Assembly (NCBI GenBank): GCA_947489425.1
Contig: CANLDL010000003.1
Location: forward strand, 62,001 to 126,000
Length of the DNA stretch: 64,000 nucleotides
DNA from: an uncultured Pseudomonadales bacterium
Lineage (GTDB): Bacteria; Pseudomonadota; Gammaproteobacteria; Pseudomonadales; Cellvibrionaceae
Reading direction: 5' to 3'
Shown: positions 56,600 to 64,000 of the stretch, in pieces
How positions within the stretch are numbered: the first letter of the stretch is position 1
Layout: the number at the start of each line of letters is the position of its first letter
Translations under genes and position numbers: made by a program
The notes under the pieces: model-generated
The model's input: the letters and a program-made list of their open reading frames with translations, nothing else
Told to the model about the DNA's origin: nothing
Database searches by the model: none

Positions 56600-58180
56600 C
56601 TACGCCAAAATTTTAGACCGATAATCGCCCAACAAGCTTCGCTCTTTATCTGTCACGATATTACCGGCATCACGCTTCAGCATATCCGAAAGATAAACAA
56701 CCAGCTCTTCTAGAACAACAACGTTTTCTTCTATCGCAGCTTTAACATCAATTGAATCGCCTGCTTTTAATATATCGTTAAAACGAACCAAGCAAGGGAT
56801 TAAATACTGATTTAGGAATACACCCTTAGCCGGTAAAACAAGCCGCAGGCTTGCCCTCTCAACAAACTGCTCTTGCATCACTTTGTTGGCAGCTTGCGCT
56901 CGTGCAAGCAAAGGATTCATGTCTCTCATCAAGCCAATATCGGTGATAGCACCTCTAAAAAATAATAAACTTAAAATACCCCAGTAATAAGAGTAATCCC
57001 ATACCAGTTTAATCCCCATCATTTGTCTGTCACCAAAACCACCGTACTGGTGCGTGTACAGCGATAAAGTACTTTGAAAAAAGGTATCATAAAATTTATG
57101 GAATACAACACTATCGAGTCGAATATCTTTGCCTTGTTTATCATTACAAATTAAATGCGTAATAAACGTATTATTAATGGCAATAAAATCACTACCCGGA
57201 GAATAGAATGGATCAGGGAAAGCTGCCGACTCGCCAGATAAACACCAACCTTTATCGGAGAACATTTGCTGACAACCCGAGGAATAATCCTTAAGCACTA
57301 CAAAATCCATCAACTGTGCATCTGACTCGACAATTGCCTTGGCACAATGCGGTTGCTGCTGCTCTAACCACTTTAAGGTATCTTCGTAAGTCTCTATGCC
57401 ACTCTCTTCAAGTGCTTGATCGTCAATAACAATACCAAAACTCGTTGCACCCGAACCTAGCGGAATAACCCATACCCAATATCCTGGACCCATCAAATGA
57501 TTGGTGCTCAACCAGCGCGTATTGCTGCACTTAACGCGAGATTGCCAATCTTCATTATTCGTCCACTCATCGATAGCTATACGCTTATCAACCCTAAACC
57601 AAACGGCATTACCTCTATGATCATTTGGCTTATTCAGCGACAATTTATTTTTAACTAAATGCTGGCGGCCTGCAGCATCGACGAACCAAGTACCCGTATA
57701 AACTTGCTCGGAGCCTTTAGCATCGACAAATATACTATGCTCTTTATTGCCTAGCTGAACATCGGTGGTTGTCACGTCATCAACAATATTAACGCCTTGC
57801 TTAATTAAATCGCGGTACAAGTGATTCTCTAAAACACCCCGTTCTATTTGATAAGTAGGGATACCAAATAACTCACTAACTCCTAGCTCATCTTGCATGC
57901 CAAAGTCATCTTGCGACTCACCAAAAAAACAACGTAGGCCGTTTTTCTTTAAATGTTTTTCATCAAAATGAGCTTTTAAATTTAAATTTTCCGATAAATA
58001 GTGCGAGCCGATCTCGACGGTAGACTCTCCAACCTTACCAATAGTCTCTGGAACTGGAAATTTCCTTTTTTCGATAATCGTTATTGTCAAGTCCGCGTTA
58101 GACATCTTTAATTGTTTAGCGAGAGTTAAACCTGCAAGGCCACCACCTGCAATCACAACATCTGTTTTTTTATTATTCAC
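56600..58180 (-). CDS. Flavin-dependent halogenase-like oxidoreductase
   Basis: A 526-residue FAD enzyme. The dinucleotide motif is AGGGLAGLTLA (Gly12-17), the GESTVEIG motif is near 51, a Lys pair at 78-79 (HLKKNGLRCFFG) corresponds to the usual halogenase Lys region, and the halogenase hallmark WxWxIP is present as WVWVIP (235-240). This points to halogenation rather than simple monooxygenation. Xanthomonadin is brominated, so a halogenated aryl polyene is plausible. 2 bp from the CLF-like gene; substrate not proven. Confidence 0.82.
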   Translation of the reverse strand: MNNKKTDVVIAGGGLAGLTLAKQLKMSNADLTITIIEKRKFPVPETIGKVGESTVEIGSHYLSENLNLKAHFDEKHLKKNGLRCFFGESQDDFGMQDELGVSELFGIPTYQIERGVLENHLYRDLIKQGVNIVDDVTTTDVQLGNKEHSIFVDAKGSEQVYTGTWFVDAAGRQHLVKNKLSLNKPNDHRGNAVWFRVDKRIAIDEWTNNEDWQSRVKCSNTRWLSTNHLMGPGYWVWVIPLGSGATSFGIVIDDQALEESGIETYEDTLKWLEQQQPHCAKAIVESDAQLMDFVVLKDYSSGCQQMFSDKGWCLSGESAAFPDPFYSPGSDFIAINNTFITHLICNDKQGKDIRLDSVVFHKFYDTFFQSTLSLYTHQYGGFGDRQMMGIKLVWDYSYYWGILSLLFFRGAITDIGLMRDMNPLLARAQAANKVMQEQFVERASLRLVLPAKGVFLNQYLIPCLVRFNDILKAGDSIDVKAAIEENVVVLEELVVYLSDMLKRDAGNIVTDKERSLLGDYRSKILA

Positions 58181-58182
58181 AG

Positions 58183-59001
58183 TTAATCTACCCTCACAGA
58201 AAGAGCTGTCTGCTCACTCAAAGGTAACTCAATAGTATTTGAACCTGACTCACCGACCAATAACTCAAGCAATGGAATAACACGAGCCGATGGATTATTT
58301 GTATAGGATGCCTTAATAACATCACTGCAAACATTAAGCGCTGGCCATTCACAATTTGCCAGCTCAAGTGTTGCCGTTATTTTTTTTGTATAATCAGATT
58401 GACTAGCAAAGCTCTCTGGCACAATAACAATAGAACAAGCAAATGAATCACCCGGCCCCATGATATCCGTAAGTACTTGTGAGACGGGCGCATCAAAAAA
58501 TGTCAGCAATATTGGTTTATTTTCTTCAACACACTGAATCATTCCCTCCAGTAATGTAACCGAGACGGAGTTTTCAAAGCCCGCAACCGAATTAGCCGCT
58601 TTTTCACAACCGGTACTAATCGTCCAATAACCCGCTGCCGCATTATGAACGGAGTTATGGAATTTAGTCGGTGATAATTCTTTAGAGTCCCCTGCCAATA
58701 CCTTGCACATATAATCGGTTAGCTGTGTATCACCAAAACCAGAGACAAAAACGCAGCTCAACTCTTTAGGGTCGACTTTGGCCATTTGAGAGGCCTGCCA
58801 AGAACTCTCAACCGCCAAGCGCACAGGTAGCGGCGCACGACGGCGCTCATTGGCAGGAATAATCTGTGGTTTTGGGCCAGCTACTTTTTCAGGGACAACC
58901 TCATTACTTTTTAATAATTCAGCAAGCCCCCCCCAACTATCACAATAGTCACCCCAAGCACCCAAGCCTATTACATTACAAGAAAACGAATTTGATGACA
59001 C
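58183..59001 (-). CDS. Beta-ketoacyl synthase-like protein (chain-length-factor-like)
   Basis: A 272-residue protein with the short ketosynthase-like N-terminal domain (PF13723 type): SPTKFHNSVHNAAAGYWTIST is the core. There is no Cys in the nucleophile context, so it should be inactive by itself and may pair with the adjacent ketosynthase, as ApeC pairs with ApeO. 2 bp separate it from that gene. Confidence 0.82.
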   Translation of the reverse strand: MSSNSFSCNVIGLGAWGDYCDSWGGLAELLKSNEVVPEKVAGPKPQIIPANERRRAPLPVRLAVESSWQASQMAKVDPKELSCVFVSGFGDTQLTDYMCKVLAGDSKELSPTKFHNSVHNAAAGYWTISTGCEKAANSVAGFENSVSVTLLEGMIQCVEENKPILLTFFDAPVSQVLTDIMGPGDSFACSIVIVPESFASQSDYTKKITATLELANCEWPALNVCSDVIKASYTNNPSARVIPLLELLVGESGSNTIELPLSEQTALSVRVD

Positions 59002-59003
59002 AG

Positions 59004-60200
59004 TTAAACAGCACCCTTATCTTTATTATCTACCCTGCTAAACAGCAAGGTACAGTTGTTACCACCAAAGCCAAAGGAATTCGACATGACATGATCGACC
59101 TCAGCTACTTTATTTTCAGCCTGAATAGAAAGCCTCAGCTGCTCATCAAGATTATCTAAATTCATCGAGCCGGGGATTATATTGGTTTGCAAAACATCTA
59201 AGGCAATCAAGCCCTCAGTAATACCTGCCGCGCCCAAGGTATGACCCATCCAAGCTTTGGTAGAGCTGCATTGAGTGGTTTTAGGAAATAAGCGTTCAAT
59301 TAGCTGACCTTCGATTAAATCGTTAGCGCGACTAGAAGTGCCGTGTAAATTAATATAACCAATAGCACTGGCACCGAGGCCCGACATCGTTAATGCCTGG
59401 GTCATTGACAATTGTGCCCCCAAACCATCAGGATGAGGGTGAGACATATGATAAGCATCAGAGCTCTCGCCATAACCACTTAAGGCTAGATCAAGGTCTG
59501 TTTCGGCATCTTCTGGGCGCATTAATACTGCATAACCCGCTGCCTCACCTAAATTAATGCCCTCTCGGTTCTGATCAAAAGGCTTACAAGGATTAGGGGA
59601 GACTAGCTGTAGAGAATCAAAACCATGCAGCACACTTAAACACAGAGTATCGACGCCACCCACTAACACGGCGTCAACAATGCCGCTATTAAGCCAGCGT
59701 GTAGCTGTTGCAAACACCTTTGCCGATGATGAACATGCTGTGTTAATTGTGAGAGCCGGACCGGTAATGCCTATGTAATGGGCAACAAACAGCGAGGGCG
59801 CACTAGGGTTATGCACCAAGGGTTGCTGGTAGCTTTCGGCCAAACGCCCTTCCTGGTTTAACTCAGTATAGGCAGTCTCTGTTCGATCAATACTTGAGGT
59901 GCTTGACCCCATTACAAGGCCAATACGCGCACTAGAAAAGCGTTTAATAAGGCGAGCCATTGTCTCTTTAATAGTGCCTTGCTCAAGACCTAATGCCGCC
60001 AAAGCATTATTACGACTCTGCCAAGGCCCCAATTGAATATCATCAACCTCTGAGACACGACCTATCCATGTATTGAGGGGGGAACCAGGGAAATCATTTA
60101 ACCGAAGCCCACTCGATTGAGTTTGAATAGCCTCTCGAAGCGTAGCAATATTAACCCCAGCAGCCGAGGTTGATTCGTAATCAACAATACGAATATCCAT
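59004..60200 (-). CDS. Beta-ketoacyl-ACP synthase (ApeO-like)
   Basis: A 398-residue ketosynthase. The active Cys156 is in INTACSSSAKVF; the two His are in NLHGTSSRAND and AWMGHTLGAAG. It heads the long leftward block and probably forms a heterodimer with the next gene product for chain elongation. Upstream is about 300 bp containing an attC of array 2, so the cluster's end and the second cassette array adjoin. Confidence 0.9.
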   Translation of the reverse strand: MDIRIVDYESTSAAGVNIATLREAIQTQSSGLRLNDFPGSPLNTWIGRVSEVDDIQLGPWQSRNNALAALGLEQGTIKETMARLIKRFSSARIGLVMGSSTSSIDRTETAYTELNQEGRLAESYQQPLVHNPSAPSLFVAHYIGITGPALTINTACSSSAKVFATATRWLNSGIVDAVLVGGVDTLCLSVLHGFDSLQLVSPNPCKPFDQNREGINLGEAAGYAVLMRPEDAETDLDLALSGYGESSDAYHMSHPHPDGLGAQLSMTQALTMSGLGASAIGYINLHGTSSRANDLIEGQLIERLFPKTTQCSSTKAWMGHTLGAAGITEGLIALDVLQTNIIPGSMNLDNLDEQLRLSIQAENKVAEVDHVMSNSFGFGGNNCTLLFSRVDNKDKGAV

Positions 60201-60372
60201 AAATTAGTACTTTTAAATGTGATGCAAAGCACAGAATTTTATCATAGCGGGCCTGTGTAGGCATCTTGAGATACACTAAATTTTTAGATGATTCACCTAT
60301 CAAAGATACTGAGCTAATGGAGCTGCATCCCCTACATCAAACAGCCTATAGCAATTAAAGCCTATCATTGGC
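60201..60372 (-). promoter_or_regulatory. Upstream region of the leftward pigment operon
   Basis: Between the ketosynthase start and the array 2 terminal attC. It should contain the operon promoter, but I see no clear -35/-10 pair. Confidence 0.3.
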
Positions 60373-60514
60373 ACCTAACGGCTCTCTCAAACTCAATGCC
60401 ACATAGGGCGGGCTTGTCCATATCAATCTCTTTAGTAGATAATGCAATTACATCTATTAAAGTCGTGAGACTTCACGCTGCTTTTGCGCGTCCTTTTTGT
60501 TTTACCTTGTTAAA
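60373..60514 (-). other. Long attC-like site
   Basis: On the minus strand it begins TTTAACAAGGTAAAAC near the lipoprotein stop and ends GAGCCGTTAGGTG. About 142 bp, less well conserved in the middle. Confidence 0.5.
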
Positions 60515-60515
60515 T

Positions 60516-60839
60516 TTATTTAGTTGAAACATTGCCGAACTCAATTTGTGTAACACTTGACGTAGACTTAAACTCTTTAGTTGCCATTACGACACCCAAA
60601 CAAGTTATATTTGTATTGTATAATATATTTTTTGCCTCAACTGTACGATCAATTTTAAAACCACCTTCAATGGATAGAGTATAAATTTTTAGCTCGTCTC
60701 TTTTTGATAAAATATCCAAAGTGCAGCGTCCTAAACCTTCTTCAAGTTCGCCACCTATTACCAATAATCTTTCTCCTGTAATAAGAGAACAACCAACCAT
60801 ACTTATTATTACGATAAATATAGCGATGATTTTATTCAT
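60516..60839 (-). CDS. Small lipoprotein, unknown
   Basis: A 107-residue lipoprotein with signal peptide and lipobox MVGC (Cys17). The mature part is beta-rich (RLLVIGGELEEG, YTLSIEGGFKIDRT), with Cys39 and Cys80 possibly forming a disulfide. 22 bp after the PIN_8 gene with no attC between, so both lie in one cassette. Confidence 0.7.
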   Translation of the reverse strand: MNKIIAIFIVIISMVGCSLITGERLLVIGGELEEGLGRCTLDILSKRDELKIYTLSIEGGFKIDRTVEAKNILYNTNITCLGVVMATKEFKSTSSVTQIEFGNVSTK

Positions 60840-60861
60840 AGAGATTTAACTACTAAATCAG

Positions 60862-62133
60862 TTACGAGTCTTCTGCATTTTCTTGTTCAATGTATTTCAT
60901 GCGCTGAGCCAATTCATGCTCAAGCTGCACTATTCTATGCTGCATCTCTTGAAATCGGACCTTTGAATCTTCCAGTTCACCTCGAACCAAATGGTAATTT
61001 TCGGTTACATCTGAATAGTGCCGCATGATAGGCTCCATATCTATTTCACGATCATCCTCAGAAAAATGTTCGCGACACTCTCTAATATTTAACCTTTCAG
61101 CTTCCAGCATACGACGCTTTTCTTGCAATAAAATCATTTCATTTTCATATGACATCATTTGATGACGAGTATGTTCAAGCTCTTGCATCATATTATGAAT
61201 TTTGTCTTTATGCCGATTAACTGATTCAAATTCTCGGTTTTTACGGAAAGCCATTTTGTCACGACGCCTTACTTCACGAATCTCTTCAACAATCTCTGGA
61301 CTAACCTGCTCACCAAGATTCTCTCTTGCCAACTCAAGAAATCTATCGGCCTGATACATATGGAAAGTATTATCTGTATTATCTTTAAACTCTTTTACCA
61401 ATTCGGGTCTAGGGCCAACGGTTTTCCCCTTAAATCTCTCCCACCAGTCGTCTTTCTTATCATCAGTGACAAGAATAACACCCTTACTGACTTCGCTAGA
61501 GCGCTCTAGCACTTGCTTCCAGACAATCAAATCACCATATCTTCGACACTTGTCTGTAAACACTTCACTATCAGATGATTTTGATGCATCTTTGAATCCA
61601 GGTGGAATTTTTTGCTTATAGCGTTCTTCCCCATCGGCTACCAACTTATCTAATTCTTCCTGATCAAAAGGCGATCCGACTCTATTTTCAAAAATTTTTG
61701 ATATCGACTCCTTAATTTCATCATTTGATATTCTTTGAGAGTGTACTTTCTTGTTGCTTAGTAGTTCGTCACACAAAGTATTAAAAACAGAGTCAATTGC
61801 TTCCATTGTCTGTTTGCTCACAAAAGGATGCTGCCTTGCGTTATCTAAGTCACTTTTTAAGCTATTTATAGATTTTATTGTTGAATCATAAGATTGTTCT
61901 TGCTGATCAATTACAGACAAACGGTTGCTTAGATACTCTTCAGCAGCTCGGTGTGGTAGCCAAACCCTATCTTTGATTTTTTCCAATAGCCCCAAAAATT
62001 CTTTTCTAGTCGCATCTGAGTACCTATATAAATTGAGCAATATATTTGCGTCAAATACAAAAATAGATGAATCCCAGATTTCCCTCAAATTTTCTTGTGA
62101 TTCCTTAAAGTGCCCAGGAAATAAACCTTTCAT
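60862..62133 (-). CDS. PIN-like domain (PIN_8/DUF4935 type) protein with C-terminal coiled coil
   Basis: About 423 residues. The N-terminal part matches PIN-like ribonuclease domains of the PIN_8 type: IFVFDANILLNLYRYSDATRKEFL (catalytic Asp), RVWLPHRAAEEYL, RRYGDLIVWKQVL and VILVTDDKKDDWW with acidic residues. The C-terminal ~140 residues form a charged coiled coil. I use ATG 62133 because AAGGAG is 7 bp upstream; the track-length start would read attC. PIN proteins cleave RNA in toxin or defence systems; the target here is unknown. Confidence 0.78.
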   Translation of the reverse strand: MKGLFPGHFKESQENLREIWDSSIFVFDANILLNLYRYSDATRKEFLGLLEKIKDRVWLPHRAAEEYLSNRLSVIDQQEQSYDSTIKSINSLKSDLDNARQHPFVSKQTMEAIDSVFNTLCDELLSNKKVHSQRISNDEIKESISKIFENRVGSPFDQEELDKLVADGEERYKQKIPPGFKDASKSSDSEVFTDKCRRYGDLIVWKQVLERSSEVSKGVILVTDDKKDDWWERFKGKTVGPRPELVKEFKDNTDNTFHMYQADRFLELARENLGEQVSPEIVEEIREVRRRDKMAFRKNREFESVNRHKDKIHNMMQELEHTRHQMMSYENEMILLQEKRRMLEAERLNIRECREHFSEDDREIDMEPIMRHYSDVTENYHLVRGELEDSKVRFQEMQHRIVQLEHELAQRMKYIEQENAEDS

Positions 62134-62151
62134 CGATACTCCTTCATATAC

Positions 62152-62220
62152 ATTGAACGCCCACATAAAGCGAGTCAAGACCACGCTTGTTATTGGCGTT
62201 TTTTTAATGTTTTTGTTAGG
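62152..62220 (-). other. attC site
   Basis: Minus strand CCTAACAAAAACATTAAAAA at the left and TATGTGGGCGTTCAAT at the right, strongly similar to the 5919 attC in array 1. Confidence 0.75.
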
Positions 62221-62225
62221 GGTTT

Positions 62226-62537
62226 TTAATACCCATAAATAACTTTAAATTTAGATAGCGTATCTTTAAACTCACTATACTCTTTACATTCTGGATGTTG
62301 TTCAAGCTCTGAATTAGCCATATCATAATTACATTTAGCTTCGAGACTATTTCCCAGCCCATAATCAGCTTTAGCTAAAACAAGATAATACCCAACTTTT
62401 GGAAAGCCTTCGTCTAAAAATGGAACAGACCAACTAGCGTACTTTTTAGCTTTCTTGAAATCAGAATAATCTTCAACCATTCCATTTGCCATTCCCAAGA
62501 ATGTACCCGAAATGAAATATTTAATATATTTCAGCAT
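62226..62537 (-). CDS. Small cassette-encoded protein, unknown
   Basis: A 103-residue protein. The N-terminal ~20 residues are moderately hydrophobic; the middle (SVPFLDEGFPKVGYYLVLAKADYGLGNSLEAKCNYDMA) resembles a TPR/Sel1-like helical repeat. ATG at 62537 follows AGGGATATTCA. It lies between two attC sites. Confidence 0.65.
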   Translation of the reverse strand: MLKYIKYFISGTFLGMANGMVEDYSDFKKAKKYASWSVPFLDEGFPKVGYYLVLAKADYGLGNSLEAKCNYDMANSELEQHPECKEYSEFKDTLSKFKVIYGY

Positions 62538-62544
62538 TGAATAT

Positions 62545-62636
62545 CCCTAACGCCTGTGTATGGGGCGGCTGGAGCAGTGCGGAAGCCGTCCAGCACGCGT
62601 GTTTTTGCGTGCAAACATGACACACTTGTTACATGT
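62545..62636 (-). other. attC site
   Basis: Minus strand CATGTAACAAGTGTGTCATG at the left and ACACAGGCGTTAGGG at the right; inner GCACGCAAAAACACGCGTGC is identical to part of the 8038 attC. Confidence 0.8.
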
Positions 62637-62639
62637 TTA

Positions 62640-62945
62640 TTACTTATTTAGAACTCGCTCTAAATAAGCCACTTTTATTGATGAAAGCTCACTTCCATCA
62701 ATTTCTTCAGCTTTTTTCCAAGCGATGAGGGATTTTTTTAAATTCTTTTCGATACCCCAGCCTTGAAGATAGGCTTCACCCAAGCCTTCGTAACCACACG
62801 ACTCTCCAGATTTAGCGAGTTCTAAAAACATATCAACCGCTTTCTTTTTATCTCCAGTTGAAAATTGAGCATTAGCTTGAGAACAAGTAATGTCAGCTAT
62901 AGCGGCATTTGAAAACAATACTATAAATAGGACTATGTATTTCAT
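62640..62945 (-). CDS. Sel1-like repeat secreted protein
   Basis: A 101-residue protein with a signal peptide (MKYIVLFIVLFSNAAIA) and one to two Sel1-type repeats (GYEGLGEAYLQGWGIEKNLKKSLIAWKKA). ATG 62945 follows GAGGAAAGA. First gene of array 2 after the att-like element. Confidence 0.72.
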   Translation of the reverse strand: MKYIVLFIVLFSNAAIADITCSQANAQFSTGDKKKAVDMFLELAKSGESCGYEGLGEAYLQGWGIEKNLKKSLIAWKKAEEIDGSELSSIKVAYLERVLNK

Positions 62946-62956
62946 TCTTTCCTCGT

Positions 62957-63012
62957 ATACATGTAACAGTTTAATATACGGCCTAAGACCATATATTCTA
63001 GAAGCCATATAA
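62957..63012 (-). other. att-like inverted-repeat element at the head of array 2
   Basis: On the minus strand it ends GGCCGTATATTAAACTGTTA before the Sel1-like gene. Gap-free 38/52 identity with the head element of array 1 (5441-5497). Confidence 0.5.
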
Positions 63013-63089
63013 TTCTGATACAACGGCAGTTAATTTTAAAAATCACTCTATATTCAATAGCTTAACAAAGCCAGTTTTATCACGTAGCT

Positions 63090-63117
63090 AGATATACGTC
63101 CACTGGCCGTATATTTC
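63090..63117. repeat. Short inverted-repeat relative of the head elements
   Basis: ATATACG and CGTATAT arms around a short centre; shares GGCCGTATATT with both head elements. Lies between radA and array 2. Confidence 0.4.
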
Positions 63118-63123
63118 GAAACT

Positions 63124-64000
63124 TTAATCAATCGCCTCTAACCCATCGGATAATTTTTTAACCGCAATCACTTCTATACCTTCAATTTTTTGCCTAGGGA
63201 CATTAGCGGCAGGAACAATCGCTTTTTTAAAGCCATGTTTGGCAGCTTCTCTCAAGCGCTCTTGCCCACTAGGCACTGGGCGAATCTCGCCTGATAAGCC
63301 AACCTCACCAAAGGCGATTAAGGTTTGGGGCAGTGGCCGGTCGCGAAAGCTCGATACTATGGCGAGTAATAGCGCAAGGTCGGCACTGGTCTCGCTTACT
63401 TTTACGCCACCTACTACGTTTACAAATACATCTTGATCACCCACCATTAAACCACCGTGGCGATGCAATACAGCAAGCAACATACTTAAGCGATTTTGGT
63501 CTAAACCTACCGCAACACGGCGTGGGTTTCCCATGTGGCTATCATCTACTAAGGCTTGAATTTCAACTAGTAACGGACGCGTACCTTCCCATATAACCAT
63601 CACCACGGAGCCTGAGGACACCTCTTGGTCGCGCTGTAAAAAAATGGCCGATGGGTTGGTTACTTCTTTGAGGCCTTGCTCAGTCATGGCAAAAACGCCT
63701 AACTCATTCACAGCACCAAAGCGGTTTTTACTGCCGCGCAATGTACGGTAGCGCGAGTCGTTTTCGCCCTCTAATAAAATCGAGCAATCAATCATATGCT
63801 CTAAGACTTTTGGCCCCGCCAAGCTGCCATCTTTTGTAACATGGCCAACGAGTATCAATACTGTGCCCGTTTGTTTTGCAAAGCGTGTTAAAAAAGCAGC
63901 ACTCTCGCGTACCTGTGCAACACTGCCCGGTGCCGATTGCACCTCTGCCATATGCATCACTTGGATAGAGTCAACAACGATAATTTTTGGTTTAAGTTTT
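63124..64000 (-). CDS. radA: DNA repair protein RadA (Sms), partial
   Basis: The C-terminal ~290 residues of RadA. The coding frame continues past the window edge at 64000 (PKIIVVDSIQ precedes MHMAEVQSAPGSVAQVRE). Motifs seen include GHVTKDGSLAGPKVLEHMID, the RadA-specific RYRTLRGSKNRFGAV (KNRFG motif) and the Lon-like C-terminal domain (LALLLAIVSSFRDRPLPQ and GEVGLSGEIRPVPSGQERL). RadA is a branch-migration helicase in recombination. The zinc finger and Walker A lie outside the window. Confidence 0.93.
   Translation of the reverse strand, partial: KLKPKIIVVDSIQVMHMAEVQSAPGSVAQVRESAAFLTRFAKQTGTVLILVGHVTKDGSLAGPKVLEHMIDCSILLEGENDSRYRTLRGSKNRFGAVNELGVFAMTEQGLKEVTNPSAIFLQRDQEVSSGSVVMVIWEGTRPLLVEIQALVDDSHMGNPRRVAVGLDQNRLSMLLAVLHRHGGLMVGDQDVFVNVVGGVKVSETSADLALLLAIVSSFRDRPLPQTLIAFGEVGLSGEIRPVPSGQERLREAAKHGFKKAIVPAANVPRQKIEGIEVIAVKKLSDGLEAID

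Larger units (their letters stand above)
60373..63012 (-). mobile_element. Second gene cassette array, leftward, no integrase (array 2)
   Basis: Three attC sites (60373-60514, 62152-62220, 62545-62636) and a head element (62957-63012) flank three cassettes, all on the minus strand. The attC sites closely match members of array 1. No integrase is present in the window. Confidence 0.75.

Overview
This window is bacterial chromosome. The low GC content, gene order (leuS-lptE-holA; miaB-phoH-ybeY-corC-lnt) and families such as DUF1820, DUF3094 and a SutA-like small protein point to a marine gammaproteobacterium of the Cellvibrionales/Pseudomonadales neighbourhood. That placement is inference from gene content. 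No tRNA, rRNA, CRISPR array, insertion sequence or integrase gene was seen.

Layout. 1-5.2 kb: ordinary chromosome (cysE, an M15 peptidase, a TfoX C-terminal domain protein, a Rieske protein, an OmpA-type lipoprotein, a YceI lipoprotein). 5.4 to about 13.4 kb, possibly to 15.4 kb: an integron-type gene cassette array without an integrase. Its small genes all read rightward and are separated by attC sites. It carries a SUKH immunity-like protein, a flavodoxin-fold reductase, a DUF6194 protein, a class D beta-lactamase homologue, membrane proteins, a duplicated cassette with one decayed copy, and several degraded or collapsed attC sites. 15.5-26 kb: housekeeping and transport genes (LysE exporters, pyruvate kinase, aminotransferase, EamA exporter with a divergent AraC regulator, YjdM, an epimerase, a ROK kinase, an esterase). 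26-32 kb: miaB-phoH-ybeY-corC-lnt. 32.3-33.2 kb: an ElyC/YdcF-like gene broken by a single-base frameshift. 33.3-37.9 kb: leuS-lptE-holA. 37.9-43.6 kb: an unusual membrane-anchored beta-helix protein, an MFS symporter and a GGDEF-EAL protein.

43.6-60.2 kb is a complete aryl polyene (xanthomonadin-type) pigment cluster in three blocks. It has a chorismatase of the XanB2 type to make the hydroxybenzoate starter, an AMP ligase, two acyl carrier proteins, two ketosynthases plus a chain-length-factor-like partner, a ketoreductase and two dehydratases. It also has a thioesterase, two acyltransferases, a glycosyltransferase, a LolA-like carrier, an MMPL exporter and a flavin-dependent halogenase-like enzyme. 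Together these suggest a halogenated aryl polyene lipid delivered to the outer membrane.

60.3-63.1 kb is a second, smaller cassette array reading leftward (Sel1-like protein, a small unknown, then a PIN_8 protein with a lipoprotein). Its attC sites closely resemble those of the first array. Both arrays start with a related 52-bp inverted-repeat element (38 of 52 bases identical by my alignment), which is the most unusual structural signal in the window. The window ends inside radA.
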